Shown piece by piece: positions 54,358 through 63,663 of a stretch of DNA of 64,000 nucleotides. Below the pieces are notes generated by a model that was given only the letters and a program-made list of their open reading frames with translations, was not told the origin of the DNA and did no database searches. The DNA lies in contig NZ_WANV01000038.1 in the NCBI RefSeq assembly GCF_015521605.1, positions 1 to 64,000 of the forward strand, read 5' to 3'. This stretch comes from Thermococcus sp. (GTDB taxonomy: Archaea > Methanobacteriota_B > Thermococci > Thermococcales > Thermococcaceae). The position numbers and the translations under genes are program-made. Every line of letters starts with the position of its first letter. Within the stretch, counting starts at the first letter, position 1.

Positions 54358-57300
54358 CTAGATATACAAAATAATGATATCTCTCTCAACTAATCGGAAA
54401 AAGGTATCTTTGACATCTTTGCCCAGACGTTCAGAAGCTATCTCAATGAATTGTTTCAAGGTTAGTTTCTTGACACTACTCTTAATTTTGAGATACTCAA
54501 AGAATACTTCCTGTTCCTCTACTGTGAGATAACAATTTACCAGTTCTTGGAGCGTTTTCGTATAAGTTTCGAGATTCTCCAAGTATTTTTCAACTTTAGA
54601 ATACTCCCCATTACTGAGTGCTTGATCGATGAGTCTTGAGATACTGCTTAGTTCTTTGCTTATGTTCTTATATTCTTCTCTTATTCTCCATTTAGTACAG
54701 GCTCCTCCAGAGCTTCTAAGTGGATTGAGATCTATTAGCTTCTCCAATGCAATAACTAGATTTTTAGAAGTATTCATCTTGGGGTCTATTAATTTCTTAT
54801 GAATTCTTGAATTTATTTTGTCGATAAGCTCTCCGAGCTTCTGTTTTATCTCATAGTATTTGCTTTCATTTGAATCTATCTCTCTTTGGTATTCGTTTAG
54901 AAGGTCTTTAATAGTTTTTAGTCTCTTGTATGGATCTGTTATTGTACTCAGTTGCTCCTTTAACTCCGGGAGAACGACACTAGCGTTTAGCCCATTTTCT
55001 ATATCGTCTACGTCTTTTGACAACTGATTTAATGACTCAATTTCAGTATTTAGAACTTCTTTTATTGTCCTTGTAGATTCAAGATTTGAGAGTACGTATT
55101 CAATTTCTTTCTTCATCATGGATTTAGTGGAAAATATTCTCTGTTTTGATTCATTGATCTTGTTTATACTTTCCTCAAGTTGCTCCATTAAAGCTAAGAA
55201 CTTATCTATCCTAATTCGTTCTTTCCAGTGTTTAACGAGCTCTCGTATTTCCTTAAGGGAGGTATACTTATCTGAATACGCCCTAACTTTGAGGGATTTT
55301 ATGTCAGGAATATAGACAGATAGATCTGCTAACTCTGCTATTTTTTTGAGTTTATCCCTGATTTCTTGGGACTTTCTGTTTAATTCCATTGATTGATCTA
55401 TTGTATCATCAATCTCCTGTATTAATGCGAGTATTCCTTCGTTAATACTTGGTCGAATTATTTTGTTCTTCCTATCTACTTGCCTTAAAATCTCTTTTAG
55501 TTCCTCAGATGTGAGAGGGGGATGCCTTTTCAGTAAGAACGTTCCTATCTGTTCATACATCTTGTAAATCTTGTAATTGAACTTTAGTTCATCTGCTATG
55601 TCTTTATTATAATAAAATGGGAATCTTCTATGCTTATCTTGTTTTGAGGGCACTAAAGAGGCCCATAGATGAGTTAACACTTGCTCATATTCTGCTAGAT
55701 CATATTCTTCTTGGTAGATGTCCTTTAGGGTATTATGTAATTGTTCTATTGTTGAAATTTCCTTGAGTTCCACGGATATAGGGTTTGTGAGAACTGTAGA
55801 GTTCAATCTCTCTTCTAGGAGTTTTTGAGATTCAGATGCTGATTCCAGGATTTCCCCGTATCCTGTTAAGATACTCCTCATGAAGTTGTCACTTTCATGT
55901 ATTAATGCCCTATACCTTCGTTGCCCTTTCTTGGACTTGGCGTCACCATCGTATAACAACAATAAATCATAAGACAATCGTGTGAAAACCATGGCTTTGC
56001 TTAAGGACTCAATTGATGTACTGGAATTTAAGTATTCTTCGGCTTTTTCAAGGAACCTTTCTATCACCTGCAGATATGTAGGGACATGTTTGATCCGTAT
56101 ACCCCTCTCTTTACTATCGCAGAAATATCCTGTGGTCTTTATTAAACCCAAATCTGAATTTTTGATATCATTGAGTTTTTCAGTTATTTGTTTGTACGTC
56201 TCTGTAACAAGTTCTTTGTTAACTTGTGATATCCTTACGTAACTCCCTTCTTGGTGGACTATGATTAACCCTTTTTCTTCCATGATCTCCAAGAGAAAGT
56301 TTAATGTTCCTTTTTGTTCTTCGATGAAGTAATTCTCTATTAGTGCTTTTGAGACCCCTGTACTAGATGATTCATATCTTTGGATAAATTTGAGAATTTT
56401 ATCTTCCAGTTCAGTAATGGGGACTATTTTGTAGTTTATCCCTCCTCCTCTGGGAATTTTGATCAAGTATCCGTTACGATATAAGAGTTCTGCTCTTTTT
56501 TCTAATTCCCTCTCACTTTCAATATCTTCTCCTAATAGCCCTCCTTTTTGGGAAAAGAAATACCATCTTCTAATTGAACTATCCGAATACAAGAGCACTT
56601 TCTCTAACGAAACTCCTTTCTCATGTGCATCTGGAACAACCAAAAAATGTTTTAATCCCGCTTTTAAGCTCTTTTCGGGTAATGACTTATCATGCCTTCC
56701 GATTGCACGGGTTATAGGTGGAATGAGGATGTGGAATCTTTCAAGGATTTCAATTATCCTATCCGGCTTCAATCTTAAGCTTGCTCTGAGTGTGTCATTA
56801 ATTGCTAGTAGTTTTTGTATATTTAAAACTTCTTTCTCTTCCTGCGGAAGGGAACCTTCCATTATCTCTAACATCTTTTTGTAAACGTCATGAGGCGTTT
56901 CCGCTCCGAATTCTTGTAAGAGCAAACCTAGACTAATAAGCTGGAGCTTGGAGATCTGGGTAGCAGCATTTATAAAGAGTGGTGCTGAGAGAAACTCTTC
57001 AGGAAGTTCTGTAACTCTTTTTCTGGCACGTTCAAGCATATCTCCTTGGTATACGAATATTACAACTTGTGGGATTATCCCTTTTTCTTGGTTTAATTGC
57101 CGTAGCAGTTTATATGTTTGTTCTACTTGCTCCTCGGTTAGATTTGCAGTAGTAATTGAAAAGACAATATTTACTGGGATTGCGCCTGATTTGTTTTTAT
57201 ATGGAACTTTTGATTTCAATGCTACTATATATGCTCCATTTTGAGTTGCTGAGCGAGTTGACAATACCTTTTCGACTACTAGTCCTGACTGAACAAGAAT

Positions 57301-59109
57301 TGCAAGAATGCCATTGAACATGTGTTTGGGTTCCGTACTTTGAAGAGCATATTTCCAAATCTTAAATCTCAAGTTCCTGTCAGAGATAAAGTCGATATAC
57401 ATGAGCTCTGGAGAGAAGTATAGCGAATTAATGAGCGCTGGGGAAACTAGATAATATCCTTTCACCTCCTTAAGTTTACCACTTTCAGTAAGTTCTGTGA
57501 GAGTCTCATCAATTGACCTATATACCTCTTCTAGGTCTGTTTCATCCTTTTTCAACATCTCTGCTAAATACTGGGTGTGACTATGGGACCAATCAGGATC
57601 TACTTGGGGCCAAAAGAGAGATAGTTTTCCATGTTCATCAATCCACAAAAAACTGTCAATGAATTGCCTAATAAGAACATCTTTTCCGACTAGGCTATCT
57701 TTTGTGGAATCTAACATATCACTTTCTTCTAAGACTTTGTACAACGTACTGGCTAGTCTTGTGAAGAAAGACTCTTGATCTAGAATTTCATATTTCCTAC
57801 CTTTGTATACGAAGCTGTTAGTCCCAATCGATGCTCCTAGGGGTTTGCTACGTCTGAATATTTTATTTAATCTTTCTAAGTAATATTTTACCTTGAAGGA
57901 CTCTAATCCATATTTGCGAAGGTACCTTTCCGTGTTTTCTAGGGGAACTGCTCCAAATGTGGATATAATGAATTCAAACACTTTCCTTATTTCCGCTGGA
58001 TTTTCTTGGTCCTCCTGAAGTTTATCAATTTCCGCATATATTGTTGTTAGCATTTCACTATTTATGAGAGTAGCTTCTACTCCAGCAACTACAATAGAAC
58101 TTTCTTTGAGGAAGTTCATCATTTCAGTGTATTCTATTGGGGATCCACCCTTTGAAAGCTCTCTACGTAATAATGCAGTCATCGCTTGCTGAAGAGCTCG
58201 TGTATTCCCTATGGTGCTGTGAACCACTGGATTGAGCACGCTTGGAGGTAAGAATATAGTGTCTATATTTATATTTTGATTATTCCACATGTATTTGAGT
58301 AACTCGTTGGCAAATTTTAGTCTCTCTTCTTTGGAGAGAGGGTATAGGTGGATGCGCTTTACTCTTTGCATGAATCTCCCTTCGATATCTCCAGCTAAGG
58401 CACGAACTCTTGCAAAGGCTGGAGGAGTTATAGAAAATATAAAATGTAACACACTAGTTTTATTCTCAAAAAGAGAATTTATTTTTCCATTGATTATCTT
58501 AGTCAGACCTTCAATTATAAACTCTTTTAATATTTCATCTTCAGCAACCAACGCAAATGTCTCAAATTCATCAATAAATATAACCAATGGATATATCATG
58601 TTCTTTTTGATTGCTGATCTTTTTATTAGGGTGAGACATTTGTTAACATAGTCTCTCAAGGACTGATAACTCCTTTCTCCTGGAAATGGTTCGCCAAGTA
58701 GTTCTTTAAGCTCATTATAATGATCGTGACGAAGAGCTAGGAATAATGCTGCTAGTAACCTATACCCTGGATCAATATTCTCTGAAGGAAATAGTTCCTT
58801 TTTAAATATCATCTTTGCGTATTTGACCAAAATATCTGTTTGAACATCAAGAACGTAAAACCCTCCAATTTCCTCTTGAACCTCCTTTGATCTTAAGTAT
58901 CGGTCATACAAGGTCGTCTTACCCTCCCCCCACTCTCCTATCAGAAACAGGACCAATGGTTGGTTTTCTTGTTTTTTGGCAGTAAGTAATAGGGTCTTAA
59001 TTTCCTCGGAGACTTTAATTCTGCTGGGGATCTTTCCAAATTCTATACCTTTTCCTGTTTCACTGGGTAATCTCACATAGGGAGGGACTCTAATCTGGGA
59101 AGTTTCCAT
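54358..59109 (-). CDS. Giant AAA+/STAND-type ATPase with coiled-coil tail
   Basis: A 1583-residue protein. Walker A 'GEWGEGKTT' is at 58-66, Walker B 'LVIFIDEFET' at 175-184, then a sensor-like 'HFIFSITPPAF' and 'DIEGRFMQRVKRI' with candidate arginine finger. Winged-helix-like stretches follow and the C-terminal third is long coiled coil ('NESKQRIFSTKSMMKKEIEYVLSN...'). The fold suggests Orc/BrxC-like P-loop ATPases used in defence systems. It sits between HerA and NurA and overlaps the HerA stop by one base (TAATG). ATG follows GGAGGTG. No close family is recognised. Confidence 0.75.
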   Translation of the reverse strand: METSQIRVPPYVRLPSETGKGIEFGKIPSRIKVSEEIKTLLLTAKKQENQPLVLFLIGEWGEGKTTLYDRYLRSKEVQEEIGGFYVLDVQTDILVKYAKMIFKKELFPSENIDPGYRLLAALFLALRHDHYNELKELLGEPFPGERSYQSLRDYVNKCLTLIKRSAIKKNMIYPLVIFIDEFETFALVAEDEILKEFIIEGLTKIINGKINSLFENKTSVLHFIFSITPPAFARVRALAGDIEGRFMQRVKRIHLYPLSKEERLKFANELLKYMWNNQNINIDTIFLPPSVLNPVVHSTIGNTRALQQAMTALLRRELSKGGSPIEYTEMMNFLKESSIVVAGVEATLINSEMLTTIYAEIDKLQEDQENPAEIRKVFEFIISTFGAVPLENTERYLRKYGLESFKVKYYLERLNKIFRRSKPLGASIGTNSFVYKGRKYEILDQESFFTRLASTLYKVLEESDMLDSTKDSLVGKDVLIRQFIDSFLWIDEHGKLSLFWPQVDPDWSHSHTQYLAEMLKKDETDLEEVYRSIDETLTELTESGKLKEVKGYYLVSPALINSLYFSPELMYIDFISDRNLRFKIWKYALQSTEPKHMFNGILAILVQSGLVVEKVLSTRSATQNGAYIVALKSKVPYKNKSGAIPVNIVFSITTANLTEEQVEQTYKLLRQLNQEKGIIPQVVIFVYQGDMLERARKRVTELPEEFLSAPLFINAATQISKLQLISLGLLLQEFGAETPHDVYKKMLEIMEGSLPQEEKEVLNIQKLLAINDTLRASLRLKPDRIIEILERFHILIPPITRAIGRHDKSLPEKSLKAGLKHFLVVPDAHEKGVSLEKVLLYSDSSIRRWYFFSQKGGLLGEDIESERELEKRAELLYRNGYLIKIPRGGGINYKIVPITELEDKILKFIQRYESSSTGVSKALIENYFIEEQKGTLNFLLEIMEEKGLIIVHQEGSYVRISQVNKELVTETYKQITEKLNDIKNSDLGLIKTTGYFCDSKERGIRIKHVPTYLQVIERFLEKAEEYLNSSTSIESLSKAMVFTRLSYDLLLLYDGDAKSKKGQRRYRALIHESDNFMRSILTGYGEILESASESQKLLEERLNSTVLTNPISVELKEISTIEQLHNTLKDIYQEEYDLAEYEQVLTHLWASLVPSKQDKHRRFPFYYNKDIADELKFNYKIYKMYEQIGTFLLKRHPPLTSEELKEILRQVDRKNKIIRPSINEGILALIQEIDDTIDQSMELNRKSQEIRDKLKKIAELADLSVYIPDIKSLKVRAYSDKYTSLKEIRELVKHWKERIRIDKFLALMEQLEESINKINESKQRIFSTKSMMKKEIEYVLSNLESTRTIKEVLNTEIESLNQLSKDVDDIENGLNASVVLPELKEQLSTITDPYKRLKTIKDLLNEYQREIDSNESKYYEIKQKLGELIDKINSRIHKKLIDPKMNTSKNLVIALEKLIDLNPLRSSGGACTKWRIREEYKNISKELSSISRLIDQALSNGEYSKVEKYLENLETYTKTLQELVNCYLTVEEQEVFFEYLKIKSSVKKLTLKQFIEIASERLGKDVKDTFFRLVERDIIILYI

Positions 59110-60794
59110 TAGTTTTCACCTCCGTGGTATAAACTGTGTAGTCTTTTCATGACATTAGTCTCTCCCATCTTGTGTTCTATACTTCTCTTTCCAACTTCCA
59201 CTAGAACAGGATATCCAAGCGGATTCATTTGGCCGACTACAATCGCTTTTCCTCTTTCGAGAGTGGTGAGTTTTGACTCGATACTTTTGGGAAGTCCTCC
59301 GCTGATTTTTCTGATATAATTCGCATCATCGGGAGAGACCCTATGGATAATATATGTATTTAGCATGGATACTACGACTGGATCAACAAATGCTGGTCTT
59401 TGAGAGACAAGGCCTAGGCATATCCCGAACTTTCTACCCTGCGTTGCTATAAGAGATAAATAGTCTTTTGTCAGTGTGGCATGGACAGGATAATTGCTTG
59501 TATTTGGAATATAGTTTTGACATTCCTCAATTATGAACAGTAGATACCTATCATCGCCCTTTATTTTGTAGTCGGTAAATGTTTTATACAAGATTCTAGA
59601 AAGATACGCAATAACTAACTGTTTTTCGAGCGCAGAGACTCCTGGAGCACCCTCTGCTGAAAAATCAAATATGACTAATGAGGGATTACGGGTTATATCG
59701 TCAATAAATGTTGCATCTATCGAGGGATTTTTGACGATTAGGTTATGATTGTCAATAATATCACTTTTGAACTTTGTCAGAGCAGAAATAATGGCTTTTT
59801 TTGTTGCAAAGTGTATTGGAGAATCTTTTTCTGAAGACAACTTTTCTAGTGTTGCTTTTATTTCGTCAAAGTGGTTTAAGAATAACTCAGTATAGCTAAT
59901 ATATTCGAGTTCTTTAAGTGCCATCTCCAACCCTGCTACCTGTAGCTCATTTAGTTCTTTTCCGGCCGTTTTATATGCCACGACAAACTCGGCTAATTCT
60001 CGTGGACTGAAAATATCTAGATCAATTGTGATCTCTTTAAAAGGCCATTTTCGAACCCGATAGGGAGCGTTTTTGAATATCATGCGATACACTTTATAAA
60101 AGCTGCCTAACTGTTGTTCTGAACTGAAATATTCATGATAATCAAGATAGTCTCCATTTGCGTCTATTATTATCGTAGGTAGTGCCAAGTATTCTATATT
60201 ATTCCCTGTATTGTAAGGAATTTTTGAGAGGAGTTCTAGTAAGTATCCGACACCGTATGACTTGCCAGACCCCGTAACTCCAAATATGCCAAGATGCATG
60301 GTTATATTTTCGACATTTAATGGAAGCGCTAAATTTTTATACCCGAGAATACTCCCATACCAGATATATCCGCTCTGATTTGGTTTTATGCCAAAGATCT
60401 TTTCCCCATATCCCTCTAGATCGCTTATCATAAACACATAATCCCCAGGCTCGGGGGGATACCTTACATCAGACAGTCCATTTTTACCAAGAGTCCCAAG
60501 TAAGGAGACCTCCGCCACAACGTATCTTCTGCCCAAGTCTGCAATACCTTCCAAAGACCGCCCTTCCCTCCGGGCTTGACTCCACGGATCTCCCACTTGA
60601 TAGAATTCATTTATTGGTTTAAGTGAATCAACTCGACCTAGGAACTCTATGTTCCGGTTTTTAGAGGTTATTAGTACCAACATTCCCTCAAATACAACTC
60701 GTTCTCCTATGCTTGTTAATTGTATCTTTGCAACAGACGTTGTGGATCCACTAAGAACGAATCCAATATGGTCTTTTGTGATGTTATCCCCCAT
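59109..60794 (-). CDS. herA: HerA-family hexameric helicase
   Basis: A 561-residue HerA: N-terminal HAS-barrel ('FLGRVDSLKP', 'AEVSLLG', 'PPEPGDYVFM'), Walker A 'GVTGSGKS' (172-179), Walker B 'LLFIIEECQNYI', and the end with 'RPAFVDPVVVSMLNTYIIHRVSPDDANYIRKISGGLP' carrying the arginine finger region. HerA pumps DNA for NurA. The predicted transcription start coincides with the ATG at 60794; an in-frame start at 60884 lies upstream of the TATA box and was rejected. First gene of the island operon. Confidence 0.9.
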   Translation of the reverse strand: MGDNITKDHIGFVLSGSTTSVAKIQLTSIGERVVFEGMLVLITSKNRNIEFLGRVDSLKPINEFYQVGDPWSQARREGRSLEGIADLGRRYVVAEVSLLGTLGKNGLSDVRYPPEPGDYVFMISDLEGYGEKIFGIKPNQSGYIWYGSILGYKNLALPLNVENITMHLGIFGVTGSGKSYGVGYLLELLSKIPYNTGNNIEYLALPTIIIDANGDYLDYHEYFSSEQQLGSFYKVYRMIFKNAPYRVRKWPFKEITIDLDIFSPRELAEFVVAYKTAGKELNELQVAGLEMALKELEYISYTELFLNHFDEIKATLEKLSSEKDSPIHFATKKAIISALTKFKSDIIDNHNLIVKNPSIDATFIDDITRNPSLVIFDFSAEGAPGVSALEKQLVIAYLSRILYKTFTDYKIKGDDRYLLFIIEECQNYIPNTSNYPVHATLTKDYLSLIATQGRKFGICLGLVSQRPAFVDPVVVSMLNTYIIHRVSPDDANYIRKISGGLPKSIESKLTTLERGKAIVVGQMNPLGYPVLVEVGKRSIEHKMGETNVMKRLHSLYHGGEN

Positions 60795-60820
60795 GGGAAG
60801 TACCCCTAAAGGTATATAAT
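60794..60820 (-). promoter_or_regulatory. Leaderless promoter of the HerA-to-DUF6884 operon
   Basis: On the minus strand a strong TATA box (ATTATATA) reads from 60820 to 60813. Its centre is about 23 bases before the herA ATG, so transcription should start at the start codon. AGGGGT is also present but would lie inside the spacer. All six genes are likely driven from here. Confidence 0.65.
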
Positions 60821-60884
60821 TTTGGATATTAAAAATCTGTTGGTAAGTTTTCTTGGACAAAATTTGATGTCCTAGAAAAAGCAT

Positions 60885-61164
60885 TATTATTCTAATGACT
60901 CTTGTGTTAGTGACTTTTTGATATCAAAATACCTATCTAAAGAGTAGATGTGCTTCCTTTTTATCTCATCTGTTACTATATTTCCTGGCTATTTTGATAA
61001 TTCTACATTAATAAGCTCATAAACAAGAAACGGGGCGGCTGGAGAGTCGTGGACATCCGTCAATTTCCGAAGGGGTTTGCCGTTTAATTAGCGGTCTTGC
61101 AGAGTTTCATTCTCACAGAAAAGTTTGAACTCAATGAATGGCATTGTCAAAGAAACAAGAAATC
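60885..61164. other. Intergenic island edge
   Basis: Between herA and the MoaD-like gene no coding sequence is supported. The first ~130 bases are AT-rich; composition then rises from about 61030, where the tRNA-like fragment lies. The remaining bases to 61164 show nothing distinctive. Confidence 0.5.
61029..61060 (+). repeat. Degenerate copy of the tRNA-Ser anticodon arm (possible att remnant)
   Basis: CTGGAGAGTC at 61039-61048 is identical to the tRNA-Ser anticodon loop region at 50650-50659, and the flanks (CGGGGCGG before, GTGG after) also resemble the tRNA. CGGC/GTCG can still form a short stem round TGGAGA. It lies in direct orientation 10.4 kb from the tRNA. It may be a worn attachment site; chance cannot be excluded. 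Confidence 0.35.
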
Positions 61165-61395
61165 TCAGCCCCCGCTCAAAACCGGCATCACCTTGATCTC
61201 ATCGCCGTCGGTGACCTCGGCGTCGCCCCTCGCGGGATGGCCGTTGATCATGATTATCTTCTCGTGGAACTCGTCGTACCTCGGTATGAGCTCGCGGAGG
61301 ATTTCGTCAACCTTCCTCTTCCCCTCTATCTTTACGTTGAGCTCTCTTGCCTTTGCGAGGTGTGCGAACGCGCCCATAAGCCTTATCCTGACCAT
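61165..61395 (-). CDS. MoaD-like sulphur carrier beside FOR
   Basis: A 76-residue beta-grasp protein ('MVRIRLMGAFAHLAKARELNVKIEG', 'IIMINGHPARGDAEVTDGDEIKVMPVLSGG') ending in Gly-Gly. It is expected to carry the dithiolene sulphur for the tungstopterin of the neighbouring oxidoreductase. The ATG at 61395 has GGTGA at the correct distance; ATG at 61401 and GTG at 61404 are alternatives. It lies about 70 bases after the FOR stop on the same strand. Confidence 0.9.
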   Translation of the reverse strand: MVRIRLMGAFAHLAKARELNVKIEGKRKVDEILRELIPRYDEFHEKIIMINGHPARGDAEVTDGDEIKVMPVLSGG

Positions 61396-61465
61396 TTCCA
61401 TCACCGGTGGAGGTTCTCAGGGAGGGCTAAAAAGCTTGTTGGAAGTTGGGAAGAAAAAGAGGGAA

Positions 61466-63331
61466 TCACTCGAGCTTGGTGACCTGTTCGAGCTCTGGAA
61501 TGACCTCCTCAAGGCCGAGCTCCTTGAGAGTCTCCTTCTTCGGGATTCCACGCTCGTCCCATCCGCGGAGCCTGTAGTACTCGCTGAGCAGTTCGTCGTA
61601 CTTCTCCTTGTCGAGGTGCTGGCCCTTGTACGGCCCGCTCTTGAGGCCCTCGATGAACCACCTCTTGGGCGGGTAGTCCATGTGCCTGCCCCACTTCTCG
61701 CCGAGCTCTCTGACCCAGTAGGCCCTGATGAGGGCGTAGACCCTGTCGGCGGCCTTGTAGAGGTCGTCCCAGGTGTACCTGACGCCGGTGATGGCTTCGA
61801 GGAGCTTCGGATAGTAGTCGAGGCTCAGGCCGACCTCGACCCACGGGAGCCTGCACGCGGTGAGCATCTCAAAGAGTCCGCCCCTGAGGCGCTGGAGCTC
61901 GATGACCTTGGCGGCTTTCTCCGGGTCGTAGGTTATCTTGTATTCGACCTTCTTGGCCTTCTCGCCCTCGATCGGCGCGGTACCGATCTCCCAGGCGATG
62001 ACCCAGGCCTCCTTGTGGTGGGCGCCGATGGAGCTGGTGGCGAATGCTAAGGCCATGGCCGGGTAGATGTAGCTGTTGTATCCGCTGACCTCAAGCCCCT
62101 TGGCATGCATGGCGAAGCTGTCATCACCGAGCTTTTCGGCCATCCTCATGACGCCCTCTGCCGCGAAGTTGCCGAGCTCGCCGCGCCTGAAGGCGATGTC
62201 CTCGACGAGTTGCTTGGCGCCCTCGAAGTCCCCGAAGGTCGGGCCTTCCTTGAGGAGTCCCCTCTCAACGGCCTCCATCACGAAGGAAATCGAGACGCCA
62301 AGGGAGATCGTGTCAATGCCGTACATGTCGGCGAGTCTGTTGAGAACCGAGACCTCGTTGAGCTTTCCAATGCCCAAGTTGGAGCCAAGAAGGGCAACGT
62401 TCTCGTAGTCAAGCTCGCTCTCTTTTCCTTCAGCGTCAAGGACGACGTTTCCACACGGCATGTTACAGTAGGGGCATCCCCTCTGCTTGACCTTCATGCC
62501 CTCCATGGTGTACCCGTCTATGGAGCGGGCGAACTCGAATGAACCGTCCTGGAAGTTCCTGGTGGGCAGTGCCGAGTTCTCGTTCGTCCACTCAACCGCT
62601 GCCATCGTCCCCTGCCTGTGCCAGAACGGGTATGCGGGGGAGTTGAGTATTGCCTGGTAGGCCTCCCTTGAGAGCTCGCTCAGCTTCTTCTTGTCGGCGA
62701 CCGGAATCTCCTTTGTGCCCCTTATGACGACGGCCTTGAGCTTCTTGCTTCCCATGACCGCACCCATGCCGGGCCTTCCGGCGGCCCTTCCCTCCTGGGA
62801 CATGACGACGGCGTAGCGGACGAGGTTCTCTCCGCCGGGGCCGATGCTGAGGATTCCGACGTTTTTGCCGTGTATCTTTTTGAGCTCCTCCTCTGTCTTG
62901 AAGGTGTCGAGTCCCCAGAGGCCTTCGGCGCTGAGTATGCTGACGTTGTCGTTTTCGATGTAGAGGTAAACGGGCTTCTTGGCCTTGCCCTCAACGACTA
63001 TCGCGTCATAGCCTGCCTTCCTCAGGTGGACGGTCGCCATGGTACCGAGGTTGCCGTCACCGTAGCCGCCGGTGAGCGGGCTCTTGGCCGCGACGACGAG
63101 CTTACCGCCGCTCGGAGTCGGGAGGCCGTTGAAAGGTCCGGCAGCAAAGACGAGCTTGTTGTCCGGACCGAGCGGGTCGGCACCCTTAACTTCGTCCCAG
63201 AGGATCTTGACGGCGAGACCCCTTCCACCGATGAACTGCTGCGCTATTTCAGGGGAATACTCCTGCACGTGAACCTTGTTGTTGGTCAGGTCGACCCTGA
63301 GGATTCTTCCCCACCATCCTTTCATTGCCAT
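61466..63331 (-). CDS. for: Tungsten formaldehyde:ferredoxin oxidoreductase
   Basis: The 621-residue enzyme belongs to the AOR family and is close, from memory, to P. furiosus FOR along its whole length. '[18 protein letters not shown]', '[11 protein letters not shown]', '[25 protein letters not shown]', '[21 protein letters not shown]', the [4Fe-4S] motif 'CPYCNMPC' with a later Cys in 'LTACRLPW', and the pterin motif '[11 protein letters not shown]' are all present. It oxidises short aldehydes with ferredoxin as acceptor. AGGTGAT precedes the ATG, and a minus-strand TATA (CTTATATCC) lies near 63366-63374. Confidence 0.95.
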   Translation of the reverse strand: MAMKGWWGRILRVDLTNNKVHVQEYSPEIAQQFIGGRGLAVKILWDEVKGADPLGPDNKLVFAAGPFNGLPTPSGGKLVVAAKSPLTGGYGDGNLGTMATVHLRKAGYDAIVVEGKAKKPVYLYIENDNVSILSAEGLWGLDTFKTEEELKKIHGKNVGILSIGPGGENLVRYAVVMSQEGRAAGRPGMGAVMGSKKLKAVVIRGTKEIPVADKKKLSELSREAYQAILNSPAYPFWHRQGTMAAVEWTNENSALPTRNFQDGSFEFARSIDGYTMEGMKVKQRGCPYCNMPCGNVVLDAEGKESELDYENVALLGSNLGIGKLNEVSVLNRLADMYGIDTISLGVSISFVMEAVERGLLKEGPTFGDFEGAKQLVEDIAFRRGELGNFAAEGVMRMAEKLGDDSFAMHAKGLEVSGYNSYIYPAMALAFATSSIGAHHKEAWVIAWEIGTAPIEGEKAKKVEYKITYDPEKAAKVIELQRLRGGLFEMLTACRLPWVEVGLSLDYYPKLLEAITGVRYTWDDLYKAADRVYALIRAYWVRELGEKWGRHMDYPPKRWFIEGLKSGPYKGQHLDKEKYDELLSEYYRLRGWDERGIPKKETLKELGLEEVIPELEQVTKLE

Positions 63332-63503
63332 ATCAGAATCACCTCGAAAGATTTTCGGCTTGAAGGATATAAGGTCTTCGCAAAAGGAAGCGTTTCATAC
63401 TCAATATGGAGTTAAGTTCATTTGTTAACTGCGCTGCTCGCGGCGGTGCAGATGTGTCCAAAAGTTTATGTGCCCTGTTCTCAAAGATGCACCGGTGGAC
63501 GGA

Positions 63504-63659
63504 ATGAAAGAGGAGCTGAAGGCCTGTAAAAACTGCCGCTGGTTCGGTGCAATAGACTCGTACTTCCCGACGCATGGAATATGCAGAAGGCACGTGAAAA
63601 CTGTCCATATGAACTTCGTATGCGACGACTGGGAGCCCCTGTGGGGCGGGATCGAATAG
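63504..63659 (+). CDS. 51-residue Cys-rich protein
   Basis: A small protein with CxxC at the front ('ACKNCRWFG'), 'GICRRH' in the middle and 'VCDDWEP' at the end. Four cysteines and two histidines suit one zinc or an iron-sulphur site. GGTGGACGGA stands before the ATG, and a TATA-like AAAGTTTATG upstream near 63455-63466 makes the longer reading from 63468 unlikely. Such short CKNC..CRR..C proteins occur widely in archaea; the function is unknown. Confidence 0.7.
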   Translation: MKEELKACKNCRWFGAIDSYFPTHGICRRHVKTVHMNFVCDDWEPLWGGIE

Positions 63660-63663
63660 GAGC

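Larger units (their letters stand above)
50705..61060. mobile_element. AT-rich accessory island beside tRNA-Ser
   Basis: Base composition falls sharply after tRNA-Ser and recovers near 61.1 kb. All six genes inside are accessory and on the minus strand. tRNA 3' ends are common targets of archaeal integrases, and 61029-61060 shows a degenerate match to the tRNA anticodon arm. No integrase, transposase or replication gene is present, so the island is either a remnant or was brought by other means. Exact ends are inferred. The 194 bases between the tRNA and the first gene end hold no supported gene. Confidence 0.6.
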
